Below, piece after piece: positions 53,271 to 64,000 of a DNA stretch of 64,000 bases (the first letter of the stretch is position 1; every line of letters begins with the position of its first letter). The notes below the pieces were generated by a model. That model made no database searches and was not told the origin of the DNA. It saw only the letters and a program-made list of their open reading frames with translations. Origin of the DNA: Omphiscola glabra (lineage: Eukaryota > Mollusca > Gastropoda > Lymnaeidae); assembly GCA_964017045.1 (NCBI GenBank), contig OZ024808.1, forward strand, positions 30,049,949-30,113,948. The letters run 5' to 3'. Both the position numbers and the translations under genes were made by a program.

Positions 53271-53573
53271 CTTATTTTATTGTATACTTCTTATTTTATT
53301 TGTTGTTTAATTAAAATCACCTAATATTAAAGGATGGGGGTCGGCACTATATAAAGAATATACCTGGGGATTTTTGGTTTTTTTTTAAAAAAAACGGTAA
53401 CTTATTGTAGGTTACCGTTAAACTGAAAAGTAACAGCATATTATCGCTAAATTACTGTAGGCTGATAACGATATGCTATCGCTTTCTCAAAGTAAAAACA
53501 GTAAGTTACTGGCAGCTTGTACACAGTAAGTTACTGTTTTTGAGGGGTACTTTTACGATAGATTATTAAGAGT

Positions 53574-54285
53574 GTAGTCTATGCTCTTGTTCTCTCTCGT
53601 CTTGACTATTGCACCTCTCTTCTGCCAGGTTCACCAAAACACTTCATAGAAAAACTACAAAAGGTTCAAAATTCAGCTGCTAGGCTAGTTCTAAAGGCAA
53701 GTCACTCCACGACTCCACTCACTTCATGGCTACAGGCACGCATTGATTACAAGCTGTCTGTTCTCTGTCACAACTTTTTCTCCGATTCCTGCCCTTCCTA
53801 TCTAACCGAATTTCTTTCTGTCTATTCACCTCTTCGACAGCTTTGCTCCTTCACAGACACGCGTATTCTGTCCATTGCTAAGACACGTACTAAAACAAAT
53901 GGTGAACGATCTCTTTCTGCGCCCCCAAACAATGGAATTCTCTGCCACTACACATCCGCAATATACCAACCACCCAGGTCTTCAAAACTGCACTCAAAAG
54001 ACATCTCTTTAATCTCTACTACCCCGACTGATTTCCCCCTCTGACAGATAAACGATGCTGCTGGCTGCCGTCCATGGCTTGTCATGTAAAAATTCTGGTG
54101 TGGATGGGGTGAATATGCATTTGTTTTTGTTTTGTCTCTATACAGCTGTTCTTTATTACATGAATGTATTTTATTTTATTGTCACGATTATGTCACTTTT
54201 GCTTATGTTTTTATGTACAGCATGGTGAGCCCAGCCCTAGGCTGGGGTACCACGCTATATAAGACAACTAATAATAATAATAGTA
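53574..54285 (+). pseudogene. Second copy of the 42262 LINE family, decayed
   Basis: It reads ALVLSRLDYCTSLLPGSPKH, then KVQNSAARLVLKA, a short deletion, and WLQARIDYKLSVLCHNFFSD. The frame breaks near 53920 (NGERSLS then a shift). The 3' end GAGCCCAGCCCTAGGCTGGG and the (TAA)n tail match the minus copy at 42262. Confidence 0.85.
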
Positions 54286-54479
54286 ATTTGTGTGCACCAT
54301 GAAAACACAGGCACATATAGGACATTGCCTTGGTCACGATTTGTGTGCACCAAGAAATCACAGTTTTAATTTACATGCCTTACATCATCAGGCCATCACA
54401 CTGTGCATGTTCATGTCTTTATTATACTTTAGGAGAGAACAACTGGTGAGATAAAAAGACCTTTCGTATCCATCTCTCT

Positions 54480-54750
54480 CCCACAGCGTATCAACCCTTA
54501 TCTCCCACAGCATATCCATCCCTATCTCCCACAACGTATCCATCCCTATCTCCCACAGCGTATCCATCCCTATCTCCCACAACGTATCCATCTCTCTCCC
54601 ACAACGTATCCATCCCTATCTCCCACAACATATCCATCTCTCTCCCACAACGTATCCATCCCTATCTCCCACAACGTATCCATCCCTATCTCCCACAGCG
54701 TATCCATCCCTATCTCCCACAAGGTATCCATCCCTATCTCCCACTGCGAA
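54480..54750. repeat. 24-bp minisatellite, about 12 copies
   Basis: The unit contains TATCCATCCCTATCTCCCAC and then AACG or AGCG. Some copies are shortened (CCATCTCTCTCCC). On the minus strand it reads as an 8-residue repeat. Confidence 0.9.
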
Positions 54751-54884
54751 TCCTACCTTATAACCCACAATTTTTTCCCGTCTTAAGCAAAGCCGAGCCC
54801 CCCACCCCCAATTAGAAGTCACAATCCAAGCCGTTAATTTGAGCTTATTAGTACGCAGCGACATTTGGGTGAGAGGGCGCCGAA

Positions 54885-55110
54885 CAGTGAAGTGGTGCCC
54901 AGCAATGAGTAGGGGCCTAACAGTGAGGGAGTGCCGAACAGTGAGGGGGTGCCCAAAAGTGAGGGGGTGCCCAAAAGTGAGGGGGTGCCCAACCGTGAGG
55001 GGGTGCCCAAAAGTGATTGGGTGCCCAATCGTGAGGGGGGCTATCAATGAGGGGGTGCCGAACAGTGAGGGGTTCCAACAGTGAGGGGGGCCCGACAGTG
55101 AGGTCGAAAC
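54885..55110. repeat. 18-bp G-rich minisatellite (GTGAGGGGGTGCCCAAAA)
   Basis: About 12 degenerate copies. The G5-6 runs recur on one strand every 18 bp, which could favour G-quadruplexes. Confidence 0.85.
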
Positions 55111-55317
55111 AGATGGGGTGCAGCCATAATTCGGTATGCTCTTCTAAAAATGTTAACTTTACAAAGGCTGCTGTCTGTTTCATCTTCATGGGATTGAGGT
55201 CTTTTTGATGAGATTTCCCACTTGGTGACGCCTCTGATTTTATACTATATCTAGAAACGATAATATCTTCATGGTAAAATGTCATACTTTTCTGTTTCTC
55301 TTTCACTGACGTGAGTA

Positions 55318-55395
55318 TTCCACACTTCCTGTTACTCTGGAGTAATCCACACTTCCTGTTACTCTGGAGTAATCCACACTTCCTGTTACTCTGTT
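55318..55395. repeat. 27-bp tandem repeat, 3 copies
   Basis: The unit contains CACACTTCCTGTTACTCTGG and then AGTAATC. Confidence 0.9.
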
Positions 55396-55647
55396 AGTTA
55401 TTGAATTAGAGCACATTTTCTATGGTTATTTAAAATTACCAATTTGAAAAAAAACGTGTTTATGCATTTAATAACAATGATGGGTGGAAACTAGTAAAAG
55501 GTATCACATTATTAGTCTAAGTGGGTCAAATAAAATGCTTATATTGTTGCAATGACTCATTGTTGGATTGATATCTCACGCAGACTCGATTCACCAGAAT
55601 AGAATATTCTGCACACAATAAATTGACGACTCTCTAATCTTCTAAAA

Positions 55648-55830
55648 TACAGTTCCCTGATATAACAAATACAGTTCTCTGATATAATAAATACAGTTCC
55701 CTGATATAATAAATACAGTTCCCTGATATAATAAATACATTTACCTGATATAATAAATACAGTTCCCTGATATAATAAATGCTGCTTCCTGATATAAAAA
55801 AATGTTGTTTCCTGATATAATAAATACAGT
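55648..55830. repeat. 22-bp minisatellite, about 8 copies
   Basis: The unit contains CAGTTCCCTGATATAATAAA and TA, with a few variants (GCTGCTTCC, ATGTTGTTTCC). Confidence 0.9.
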
Positions 55831-55867
55831 CTTGACATTATCATAGTGAGTAAACTTCGTTTAATTG

Positions 55868-56545
55868 TTGACAGTGTAAAGGATAAGTGTACATTGTAGG
55901 GACATGCGTGACAGTGTAAAGGATAAGTGTACATTGTAGGGACATGCGTGACAGTGTAAAGGATAAGTGTACATTGTAGGGACATGCGTGACAGTGTAAA
56001 GGATAAGTGTACATTGTAGGGACATGCGTGACAGTGTAAAGGATAAGTGTACATTGTAGGGACATGCGTGACAGTGTAAAGGATAAGTGTAAATTGTAGG
56101 GACATGCGTAACAGTGTAAAGGATAAGTGTACATTGTAGGGACATGCGTGATAGTGTAAAAGAAAAGTGTACATTGTAGGGACATGCGTAACAGTGTAAA
56201 GGATAAGTGTACATTGTAGGGACATGCGTGACAGTGTAAAAGAAAAGTGTACATTGTAGGGACATGCATGACAGTGTAAAGGATAAGTGTACATTGTAGG
56301 GACATGTGTGACAGTGTAAAGGATAAGTGTACATTGTAGGGACATGCGTGACAGTGTAGGAGATAAGTGTACATTGTAGGGACATGCGTGACAGTGTAAA
56401 GGATAAGTGTACATTGTAGGGACATGTGTGACAGTGTAGGAGATAAGTGTACATTGTGGGGACATGTGTGACAGTGTAGGAGATAAGTGTACATTGTAGG
56501 GACATGTGTGACAGTGCATGGGATAAATGTACATTGTAGTGACAG
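55868..56545. repeat. 40-bp minisatellite, 17 copies
   Basis: The unit contains GACAGTGTAAAGGATAAGTG and TACATTGTAGGGACATGCGT. Variants accumulate toward the right end (AGGAGATAAG). It is open in three minus frames because the unit lacks stops. Confidence 0.95.
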
Positions 56546-57361
56546 AGAATTGCAGGTAATTCCGGGGTGGGTCTAGTAAGTTTACACACCCCCCCTCTTC
56601 CACAACAAAAAAATTGTGAAATGCCGCCCCTTATTATAAAGAAGGAAATGCACCCCAGGGCGTCCTCCCCGCAACCCCTGTCTAAATCACCATGTGTACT
56701 AGGATGGCGTAGTTTTAGAGATTCACCCTGGGGGAGCGTTTAGTCAAGTTACGCCACCCCAACCCCACCACCCCCTATGGCCTATCCAAACCCTCCACTT
56801 TGAGCTCGTGTCAAATATTTGTCAGATATTAATACAGAGAAATGTGACAAATTTTTTTGTTTTACTTTGTCACAGACCCTTCGACCCAAGGACTCGACAG
56901 ACTCAAAATTCTCCCTTGTTATAAACTGTTGGAGGAAAACCTTTACGACCTGTGTTGTTTCAGTCACTTGTTTTTCTAACCCCTATTTCTATACTTTGTT
57001 TATGTATAGAGACAGGGGCGCCATTTCAGGTTTTTTCAGGCCGGGGGGGGGGGCAAAAATCAAAACGTGGTCGGCTTTTTAAGTTGTTTACTACTGTAGG
57101 CGCCCACAGTACATAGCAATTTAAATAAAACCTGCAAATTCAGGGGGGGGGGGGGGGCAAATGCCCCACCATGCCCTACTCAAATTACGACCAGGTATAG
57201 AGATGCCCACCAGTGCTAAACATTACAACATATAGCCAGTAGACTTATGTTTAAGACAAAATCAATTAGCTAGCCACCCAAAAAAGAAATTATGCTAAGA
57301 AAATATGATAAGTGGTTACGGGGCTCCTAAAAGGCACAGGGTTTTTAGGTTGTTGATACGG

Positions 57362-57505
57362 CACTGAGGGTGTATGGCTTACTGAGGGTGTATGGCTTAC
57401 TGAGGGTGTATGGCTTACTGAGGGTGTATGGCTTACTGAGGGTGTATTGCTTACTGAGGGTGTATGGCTTACTGAGGGTGTATTGCTTACTGAGGGTGTA
57501 TGGCT
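57362..57505. repeat. 18-bp minisatellite (TGAGGGTGTATGGCTTAC), 8 copies
   Basis: Two of the copies read TATTGC instead of TATGGC. Confidence 0.95.
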
Positions 57506-57509
57506 TTGG

Positions 57510-58124
57510 GGTTATCGGTTTAGGGTAAAATGAGTTCTAACTTTGGGCGCGGAGTCACAATTTTAATTTTTTTTTTTTTTAAACTGACTTTCTACTTTGA
57601 AGATAGTTGCAGTCATGATGTTTCCACCCATTAGTTTCACGATGCTTCTTATGAATATTTATAGCTTAGCCAGTAATGTTATTGACTGAAGCAAACCCAG
57701 TTCGTGAATATTATATTAAGAGAAACCTGTTTTGCATTTTCCATTGAATCAGTGAGTGTGAAAGTAAGCCAACGTTAAGCCGTAATGTGTTGTAGTTGTT
57801 TTGTTGTTGTTTTTAGCGTGCGACCCTCAACAATGTAAACATTGGTTAAATGGTTTGTTTGGTGAATCATTGAACAATGGGGCTGCGTGTCTAGTTGCTC
57901 AGGCGTAACGAACAGTACCTTGCAGAAGTGACCTCACCCGTGTAACCCCGATCGATGGATCGATATGTTCTAACAATGGGCTCTTTCTAAAATGACATAA
58001 ACAGGTTTCCCGTATCAAATGTCAGCCAATGACACCAGAGTGTGTCGTAAAACCGTCCACTCCAATGGGTGGGGTGATCTCAACTAGATGGAACAACACA
58101 ACCACGGTGATTAATTGTACTTTT
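57510..58124. other. Unannotated spacer, nothing supported
   Basis: No exon, repeat family or RNA gene could be supported here. Confidence 0.4.
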
Positions 58125-58850
58125 GACTCGTGAGTCTCTGAAACAAGGCTACATGGCAAGTCTCTGAAACAAGGGTACATGCCAAGTCTATGAAACAAGG
58201 GTACATGCCAAGTCTCTGAAACAAGGCTACATGCCAAGTCTCTGAAACAAGGGTACATGCCAAGTCTCTGAAACAAAGGTACATGCCAAGTCTCTGAAAC
58301 AAGGGTACATGCCAAGTCTCTGAAACAAGGGTACATGCCAAGTCTCTGAAACAAGGGTACATGCCAAGTCTCTGAAACAAGGGTACATGCCAAGTCTCTG
58401 AAACAAGGCTACATGCCAAGTCTCTGAAACAAGGGTACATGCCAAGTCTCCGAAACAAGGGTACATGCCAAGTCTCTGAAACAAGGGTACATGCCAAGTC
58501 TCTGAAACAAGGCTACATGCCAAGTCTCTAAAACAAGGGTACATGCCAAGTCTCTGAAACAAGGGTACATGCCAAGTCTCTTAAACAAGACCACGCCCTG
58601 AGTCATGGAAACAAGACCACGCACCGAGTCACGGAAACAAGATTGCACCCTGAGTCTCTGAAACAAGACACCCTGAGTCACTGAAACAAGACACACTGAG
58701 TCTCTGAAACAAGACACCCTGAGTCATGGAAACAAGACCACGCCCTGATTCACAAACAAGAACGGCACCCTGAGTCACTGAAACAAGACACCCTGAGTCT
58801 CTGAAACAAGACACCATGAGTCTCTGAAACAAGACACCTAAATTTCGATA
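58125..58850. repeat. 26-bp minisatellite and diverged continuation
   Basis: About 17 copies of a unit with AAGTCTCTGAAACAAGGGTA run to 58585. A more degenerate series follows, keeping (T)GAGTC-x-CTGAAACAAGACA with unit lengths of 21-32 bp. Minus frames are stop-free by composition. Confidence 0.92.
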
Positions 58851-58859
58851 TCTTTGAAA

Positions 58860-59119
58860 GTGAGACAAGGCTGTTGTTGACTAGACATACCACACCCACG
58901 CGGCTAATGTTGGCGTTGGTTCGGGGACCAACCATTATTTACGTCACAGAATTATAGTAGATAACAGATAAGACCTATAAAATGTTTAATTGCGAGACGC
59001 TCCATTGTTGTCATTGCACCTCTTAACACCCCGTGTCGCAGTGCGCGCCAAACACAGCGCACTTGGATGATGGATGGCGAGCTCCTAGCATTTGATATAC
59101 ATATGATGCTCATTACTTT
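58860..59119. other. Spacer before the 14-bp array, nothing supported
   Basis: Unique-looking sequence containing CCCGTGTCGCAGTGCGCGCC near 59030. No gene is visible. Confidence 0.35.
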
Positions 59120-61388
59120 TTAACCACTTTCACATCTAGCCTTTCAAATCTAACCTTTCACAACTAGCCTTTCAAATCTACAATTTTTACATCTAACCCT
59201 TCAAATCTAACTTTTCACATCTAACACTTTCAAATCTAACCTTTCACATCCAACCTTTCACATCTAACCTTTCACATCCAACCTTTCACATCTAACCTTT
59301 CACATCTAACCTTTCACATCCAACCTTTCACATCCAAACTTTCACATCTAACCTTTCACATCTAACCTTTCACATCCAACCTTTCACATCCAACCTTTCA
59401 CATCCAACCTTTCACATCCAACCTTTCACATCCAACCTTTCACATCTAACCTTTCACATCCAACCTTTCACATCTAACCTTTCACATCTAACCTTTCACA
59501 TCCAACCTTTCACATCCAACCTTTCACATCCAACCTTTCACATCTAACCTTTCACATCTAACCTTTCACATCCAACCTTTCACATACAACCTTTCACATC
59601 CAACCTTTCACATCTAACCTTTCACATCCAACCTTTCACATCCAACCTTTCACATCTAACCTTTCACATCCAACCTTTCACATCTAACCTTTCACATCCA
59701 ACCTTTCACATCCAACCTTTCACATCCAACCTTTCACATCCAACCTTTCACATCCAACCTTTCACATCCAACCTTTCACATCCAACCTTTCACATCCAAC
59801 CTTTCACATCCAACCTTTCACATCCAACCTTTCACATCCAACCTTTCACATCCAACCTTTCACATCCAACCTTTCACATCCAACCTTTCACATCCAACCT
59901 TTCACATCCAACCTTTCACATCCAACCTTTCACATCCAACCTTTCACATCCAACCTTTCACATCTAACCTTTCACATCCAACCTTTCACATACAACCTTT
60001 CACATACAACCTTTCACATCTAACCTTTCACATCCAACCTTTCACATCCAACCTTTCACATCTAACCTTTCACATCCAACCTTTCACATCTAACCTTTTA
60101 CATCCAACCTTTCACATCCAACCTTTCACATCTAACCTTTCACATCCAACCTTTCACATCCAACCTTTCACATCCAACCTTTCACATCTAACCTTTCACA
60201 TCCATTATTTCACATCCAACCTTTCAGATCCAACCTTTTACATCCAGCCTTTCACATCCAACCTTTCACATCCAACCTTTCATATCTAACCTTTCACATC
60301 TAACCTTTCACATCCAACCTTTTATATCTAACCTTTCACATATAACCTTTCACATCCACCTTTCACATCTAACCTTTCACATCTAACCTTTCACATCCAA
60401 CCTTTCATATCTAACCTTTCACATCTAACCTTTCACATCCAACCTTTCACATCTAACCTTTCACATCCAACCTTTCATATCTAACCTTTCACATCCAACC
60501 TTTTACATCCAACCTTTCATATCTAACTTTTCACATCTAACCTTTCACATCCAACCTTTCACATCCAACCTTTCACATCCAACCTTTCACATCCAACCTT
60601 TCACATCCAACCTTTCACATCCAACCTTTCACATCCAACCTTTCACATCCAACATTTCACATCCAACCTTTCACATCCAACCTTTCACATCCAACCTTTA
60701 ACATCCAACCTTTCACATCCAACCTTTCACATCCAACCTTTCACATCCAACCTTTCACATCCAACCTTTCACATCCAACCTTTCACATCCAACCTTTCAC
60801 ATCCAACCTTTCACATCCAACCTTTCACATCCAACCTTTCACATCCAACCTTTCACATCCAACCTTTCACATCCAACCTTTCACATCCAACCTTTCACAT
60901 CCAACCTTTCACATCCAACCTTTCACATCCAACCTTTCACATCCAACCTTTCACATCCAACCTTTCACATCCAACCTTTCACATCCAACCTTTCACATCC
61001 AACCTTTCACATCCAACCTTTCACATCCAACCTTTCACATCCAACCTTTCACATCTAACCTTTCACATCCAACCTTTCACATCCAACCTTTCACATCCAA
61101 CCTTTCACATCCAACCTTTCACATCCAACCTTTCACATCCAACCTTTCACATCCAACCTTTCACATCCAACCTTTCACATCCAACCTTTCACATCCAACC
61201 TTTCACATCCAACCTTTCACATCCAACCTTTCACATCCAACCTTTCACATCCAACCTTTCACATCTAACCTTTCACATCCAACCTTTCACATCCAACCTT
61301 TCACATCTAACCTTTCACATCTAACCTTTCACATCCAACCTTTCACATCCAACCTTTCACATCCAACCTTTCACATCCAACCTTTCAT
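59120..61388. repeat. 14-bp minisatellite (CCAACCTTTCACAT), about 162 copies
   Basis: This is the largest array by copy number, 2.27 kb. TCTAACC and TCCAACC forms are mixed in the left half. From about 60540 to 61260 nearly every unit is identical, so homogenisation is regional. Left-edge units are the most diverged. Confidence 0.96.
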
Positions 61389-61442
61389 GTATAGTTAGTG
61401 TTTGAGGCTTTTGTTGTTGTTCCTAATTGGTTTTACTGGTGA

Positions 61443-61778
61443 ATGTATCGCGCGGTGTGTAGGCAAATAATTGATTCGATACAAACTTATCATTATGAGG
61501 AAGCGGTGTGTAGGCAAATAATTGATTCGATACTAACTTATCATTATGAGGAAGCGGTGTGTAGGCAAATAATTGATTCGATACTAACTTATCATTATGA
61601 GGAAGCGGTGTGTAGGCAAATAATTGATTCGATACTAACTTATCATTATGAGGAAGCGGTGTGTAGGCAAATAATTGATTCGATACTAACTTATCATTAT
61701 GAGGAAGCGGTGCCTCAGAAGGCAGAAATTGGGCTTAGCTTTACCCAAAAGGAAAAAAAAACATTAAAAAAAAATTAG
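61443..61778 (+). repeat. 51-bp repeat, 5 copies, in an open frame
   Basis: The unit is 51 bp (17 codons), so the frame is conserved. It begins at an ATG and encodes five copies of AVCRQIIDSILTYHYEE in a 111-codon frame. No splice or promoter support exists and other arrays give similar frames by chance. I treat it as a minisatellite with only a small chance of coding. Confidence 0.8.
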
Positions 61779-61864
61779 AGTATACAAAAATAATAATTTA
61801 AAAACTGTTAGAATTGATCGGTCCTAGAAGAAGTCCAAAAACTGAGAATGAACAAGAATGGGTA

Positions 61865-62110
61865 CTTTTGATTCAGACAAGACAGGCTACTGTTGATTCA
61901 GACAAGACAGGCTACTGTTGATTCAGACAAGACAGGCTACTGTTGATGCAGACAAGACAGGCTACTGTTGATTCAGACAAGACAGGCTACTGTTGATGCA
62001 GACAAGACAGGCTACTGTTGATTCAGACAAGACAGGCTACTGTTGATTCAGACAAGACAGGCTATTGTTGATGCAGACAAGACAGGCTACTGTTGATTCA
62101 GACAGTAGAC
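61865..62110. repeat. 25-bp minisatellite, about 10 copies
   Basis: The unit contains GATTCAGACAAGACAGGCTA and then CTGTT, with GATGCAG variants. Confidence 0.95.
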
Positions 62111-62934
62111 AATATTATACCCCCCAACCGCACCAACCCGTAAAAAATAAAATAAAATTATGCCATAAAAATATTATAACACGAAGGTGATAGAAATTTC
62201 AGTTCGCCAGCCGTAAGGAGTTTTTTAGCTTCATATTTTTCTTTAATTATGATATTTCTTTCTCAAGTGCAGTGATCGAATCTATTGATTTGTTGTTCGA
62301 CCCATTCAACAGACTATCTTCACTTTGCATAACGAAGGGCTTTGTGCATGTATGAAAAAAAAAGATAGTTCGATCAGTCCATTCATTATCCACCTTGCCC
62401 GTGTTAGTTCGCTGTATCAAACCTTGTCGTGTTAGTACTGTTAGTTCGTTATATCAAACTATTAAGACTCGTTCATAACTTTTGGAATCACTAAGGCTTG
62501 TCATTTCCAAGACCGGAAAACGTCACATCACATTACGTAATGGTACTATTTTTAGACAATCTTTTCGTAAAACATGGCTTCTAACAATGTATTTCCGCAT
62601 TTATATAGCAGTAACAAATTGTTTGTAATAATCTTTCTTAAAATACAGTTGTATACACGTTTTCGTCTAGATTAAGACCCACTACGCTGGCTCACATTAA
62701 CGTAGAAATACCGAACAGCTGTTGAGAGATTGGCCTAATGGAATACCAGAATGTTTTATTAATTAATTAATATCTAAATGAGATTGGCCAGACTGTATGC
62801 CCGGATGTTCTATTAACAAATTTCCAAAAAGTAAATGACAAAATCTATAGTTAAATGGAAATAGAAAATATTGTTAATATAACTTCGACCATGAAATTTT
62901 AAAAATTGCTTTCGTTAATGTGTCAGAATATAGA

Positions 62935-63190
62935 TCATATCCCATAATCCCAACTGTAGATCATATCCCAACTATAGATCATAGCCCCTGAAATCCAACT
63001 ATATTTTATTTCCCATAATCCCAAATACAGATCATATCCTCAGAATCCCAACTATATATATCATATCCCCTGAATCCCAACTATAGATCATATCCCATGA
63101 AATTCCAACTATAGATCATATCCCAGAATCTCAAATATAGATCATATCCCAAAATCCCAAACATAAATTATATCCCAGAATCCCAGTTGA
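62935..63190. repeat. Degenerate repeat of about 26 bp, roughly 10 copies
   Basis: The units share ATCATATCCCxxAATCCCAA and CTATAG, with much length variation. This is the oldest-looking array in the window. Confidence 0.75.
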
Positions 63191-63194
63191 GTGT

Positions 63195-64000
63195 AAAATG
63201 TGGAGAAGAGGGCATTTTGTTGAATATAGAAAGAAAATATGATTTTAAAACTTTGAGATTTCGGGATTCAGATTTTGCCGCTCAAGTTTTTAAATTAGTC
63301 TATTTGTAGAGAGTTACGGTAAAATGAATTTTGCCTAAAGAAAACGAGACAAAGATACATTTATTTATTGGGCCTAATATCCATACTTGATAAATATCCT
63401 ATAAATATATAGAATGAATCTTGCCGCGAGATTATGTTTTTCGAACGGTGTTCGTCACTGCAGCTCACGGGTTATTTAATCTAAAAGCATTAAGGTCATG
63501 TTTTGATTTATCCGTCCAGTAGCCATTGACAAGAGTTGGACGTTTATAACAGGCCTTGGCAGAGTATGGGTTAAATAATAATAGACATTGACAGATTGTG
63601 ACATTTATAACATGCCAACCCTTTTGTGACACTCATGACGCATGCATGCAATGAAAGCTATAAAAAAAAAATAACCGTGTTACCATTTGAATGTATTTAT
63701 GGAAGAGATCATATTCGCCTTGAGGATAAGACCCTGCCTGTTGGTCTAAGTACGCCTTTGGTTTAACTGGCTCACTACTGGAAACTACATTTACTCGTAC
63801 CTATATCACACACAAAAAAAACAACTTATCAATAAACGTAAAACTAATACATTTCAACACACGTCTGTCCATTTCAACAGAAAACCACCATTACAAGTGC
63901 ACACAAAATTCACAGAACTCTCCGGGGAATTTCGGCTACATGCACTTGATCTAAAAGCTACACGTGAGAACAATTTTTGTGTGGCTAGAACTGAAAGTTC
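63195..64000. other. Window end, nothing supported
   Basis: No exon, RNA gene or repeat family could be supported in this stretch. Confidence 0.4.

Noticed and set aside
54885..55110. Telomere-like G-rich repeat
   Set aside because: The unit is 18 bp and not TTAGGG, and the array is interstitial.
55557..56603. 217-348-codon minus frames
   Set aside because: They are frames of the 40-bp and 22-bp arrays, without splice or homology support.

Overview
This is a window of AT-rich animal nuclear DNA, most likely from a lophotrochozoan and perhaps a gastropod mollusc. That guess rests on spliced genes with long introns, a motile-cilium gene, an SRCR-ZP ectodomain gene, piggyBac/hAT/LINE debris and extreme minisatellite load. 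The species cannot be named from the sequence alone. Codons are scattered over short exons, so most long open frames here are stop-free tandem repeats, not genes.

Region 1 (1016-15123, minus strand) is a complete 12-exon gene for ODAD3 (CCDC151), an outer dynein arm docking complex subunit. I joined the exons by splice sites and phase into 546 codons. Its introns carry at least seven minisatellite arrays, a LINE tail and a possible 1.4 kb inverted-repeat transposon. Region 2 (15124-20703) is intergenic, with a frameshifted LINE remnant and three arrays. Region 3 (20704-37617, minus strand) is a complete 11-exon gene of 667 codons. It encodes a secreted or membrane-tethered protein: signal peptide, two six-cysteine-type SRCR domains, a ZP module, an RRRS cleavage site and a hydrophobic C-terminus. 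Its introns hold about ten arrays, the largest being about 68 copies of a 43-bp unit that begins inside an exon and carries that exon's 5' splice site.

Region 4 (37618-44860) is transposon debris: a hAT remnant and truncated LINE copies in both orientations. Region 5 (44863-53270, plus strand) looks like a small spliced transcript. A short exon with an ATG is followed by a conserved coding-like exon present in two copies, then three tandem copies of a roughly 0.8 kb unit each holding a short exon, and a last exon with AATAAA. An intact 2254-bp piggyBac element (560-aa transposase, perfect TTAA duplication) sits inside one of the duplicated copies, and two TTAA-flanked MITE copies lie downstream. 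Region 6 (53574-64000) has another LINE tail and eleven further arrays, including about 162 copies of a 14-bp unit over 2.27 kb, and no gene I can support.

The recurring theme is tandem repeat growth at exon-intron borders. In two cases the repeat unit contains exon sequence plus the splice donor, kept intact in one gene and destroyed in all copies in the other.
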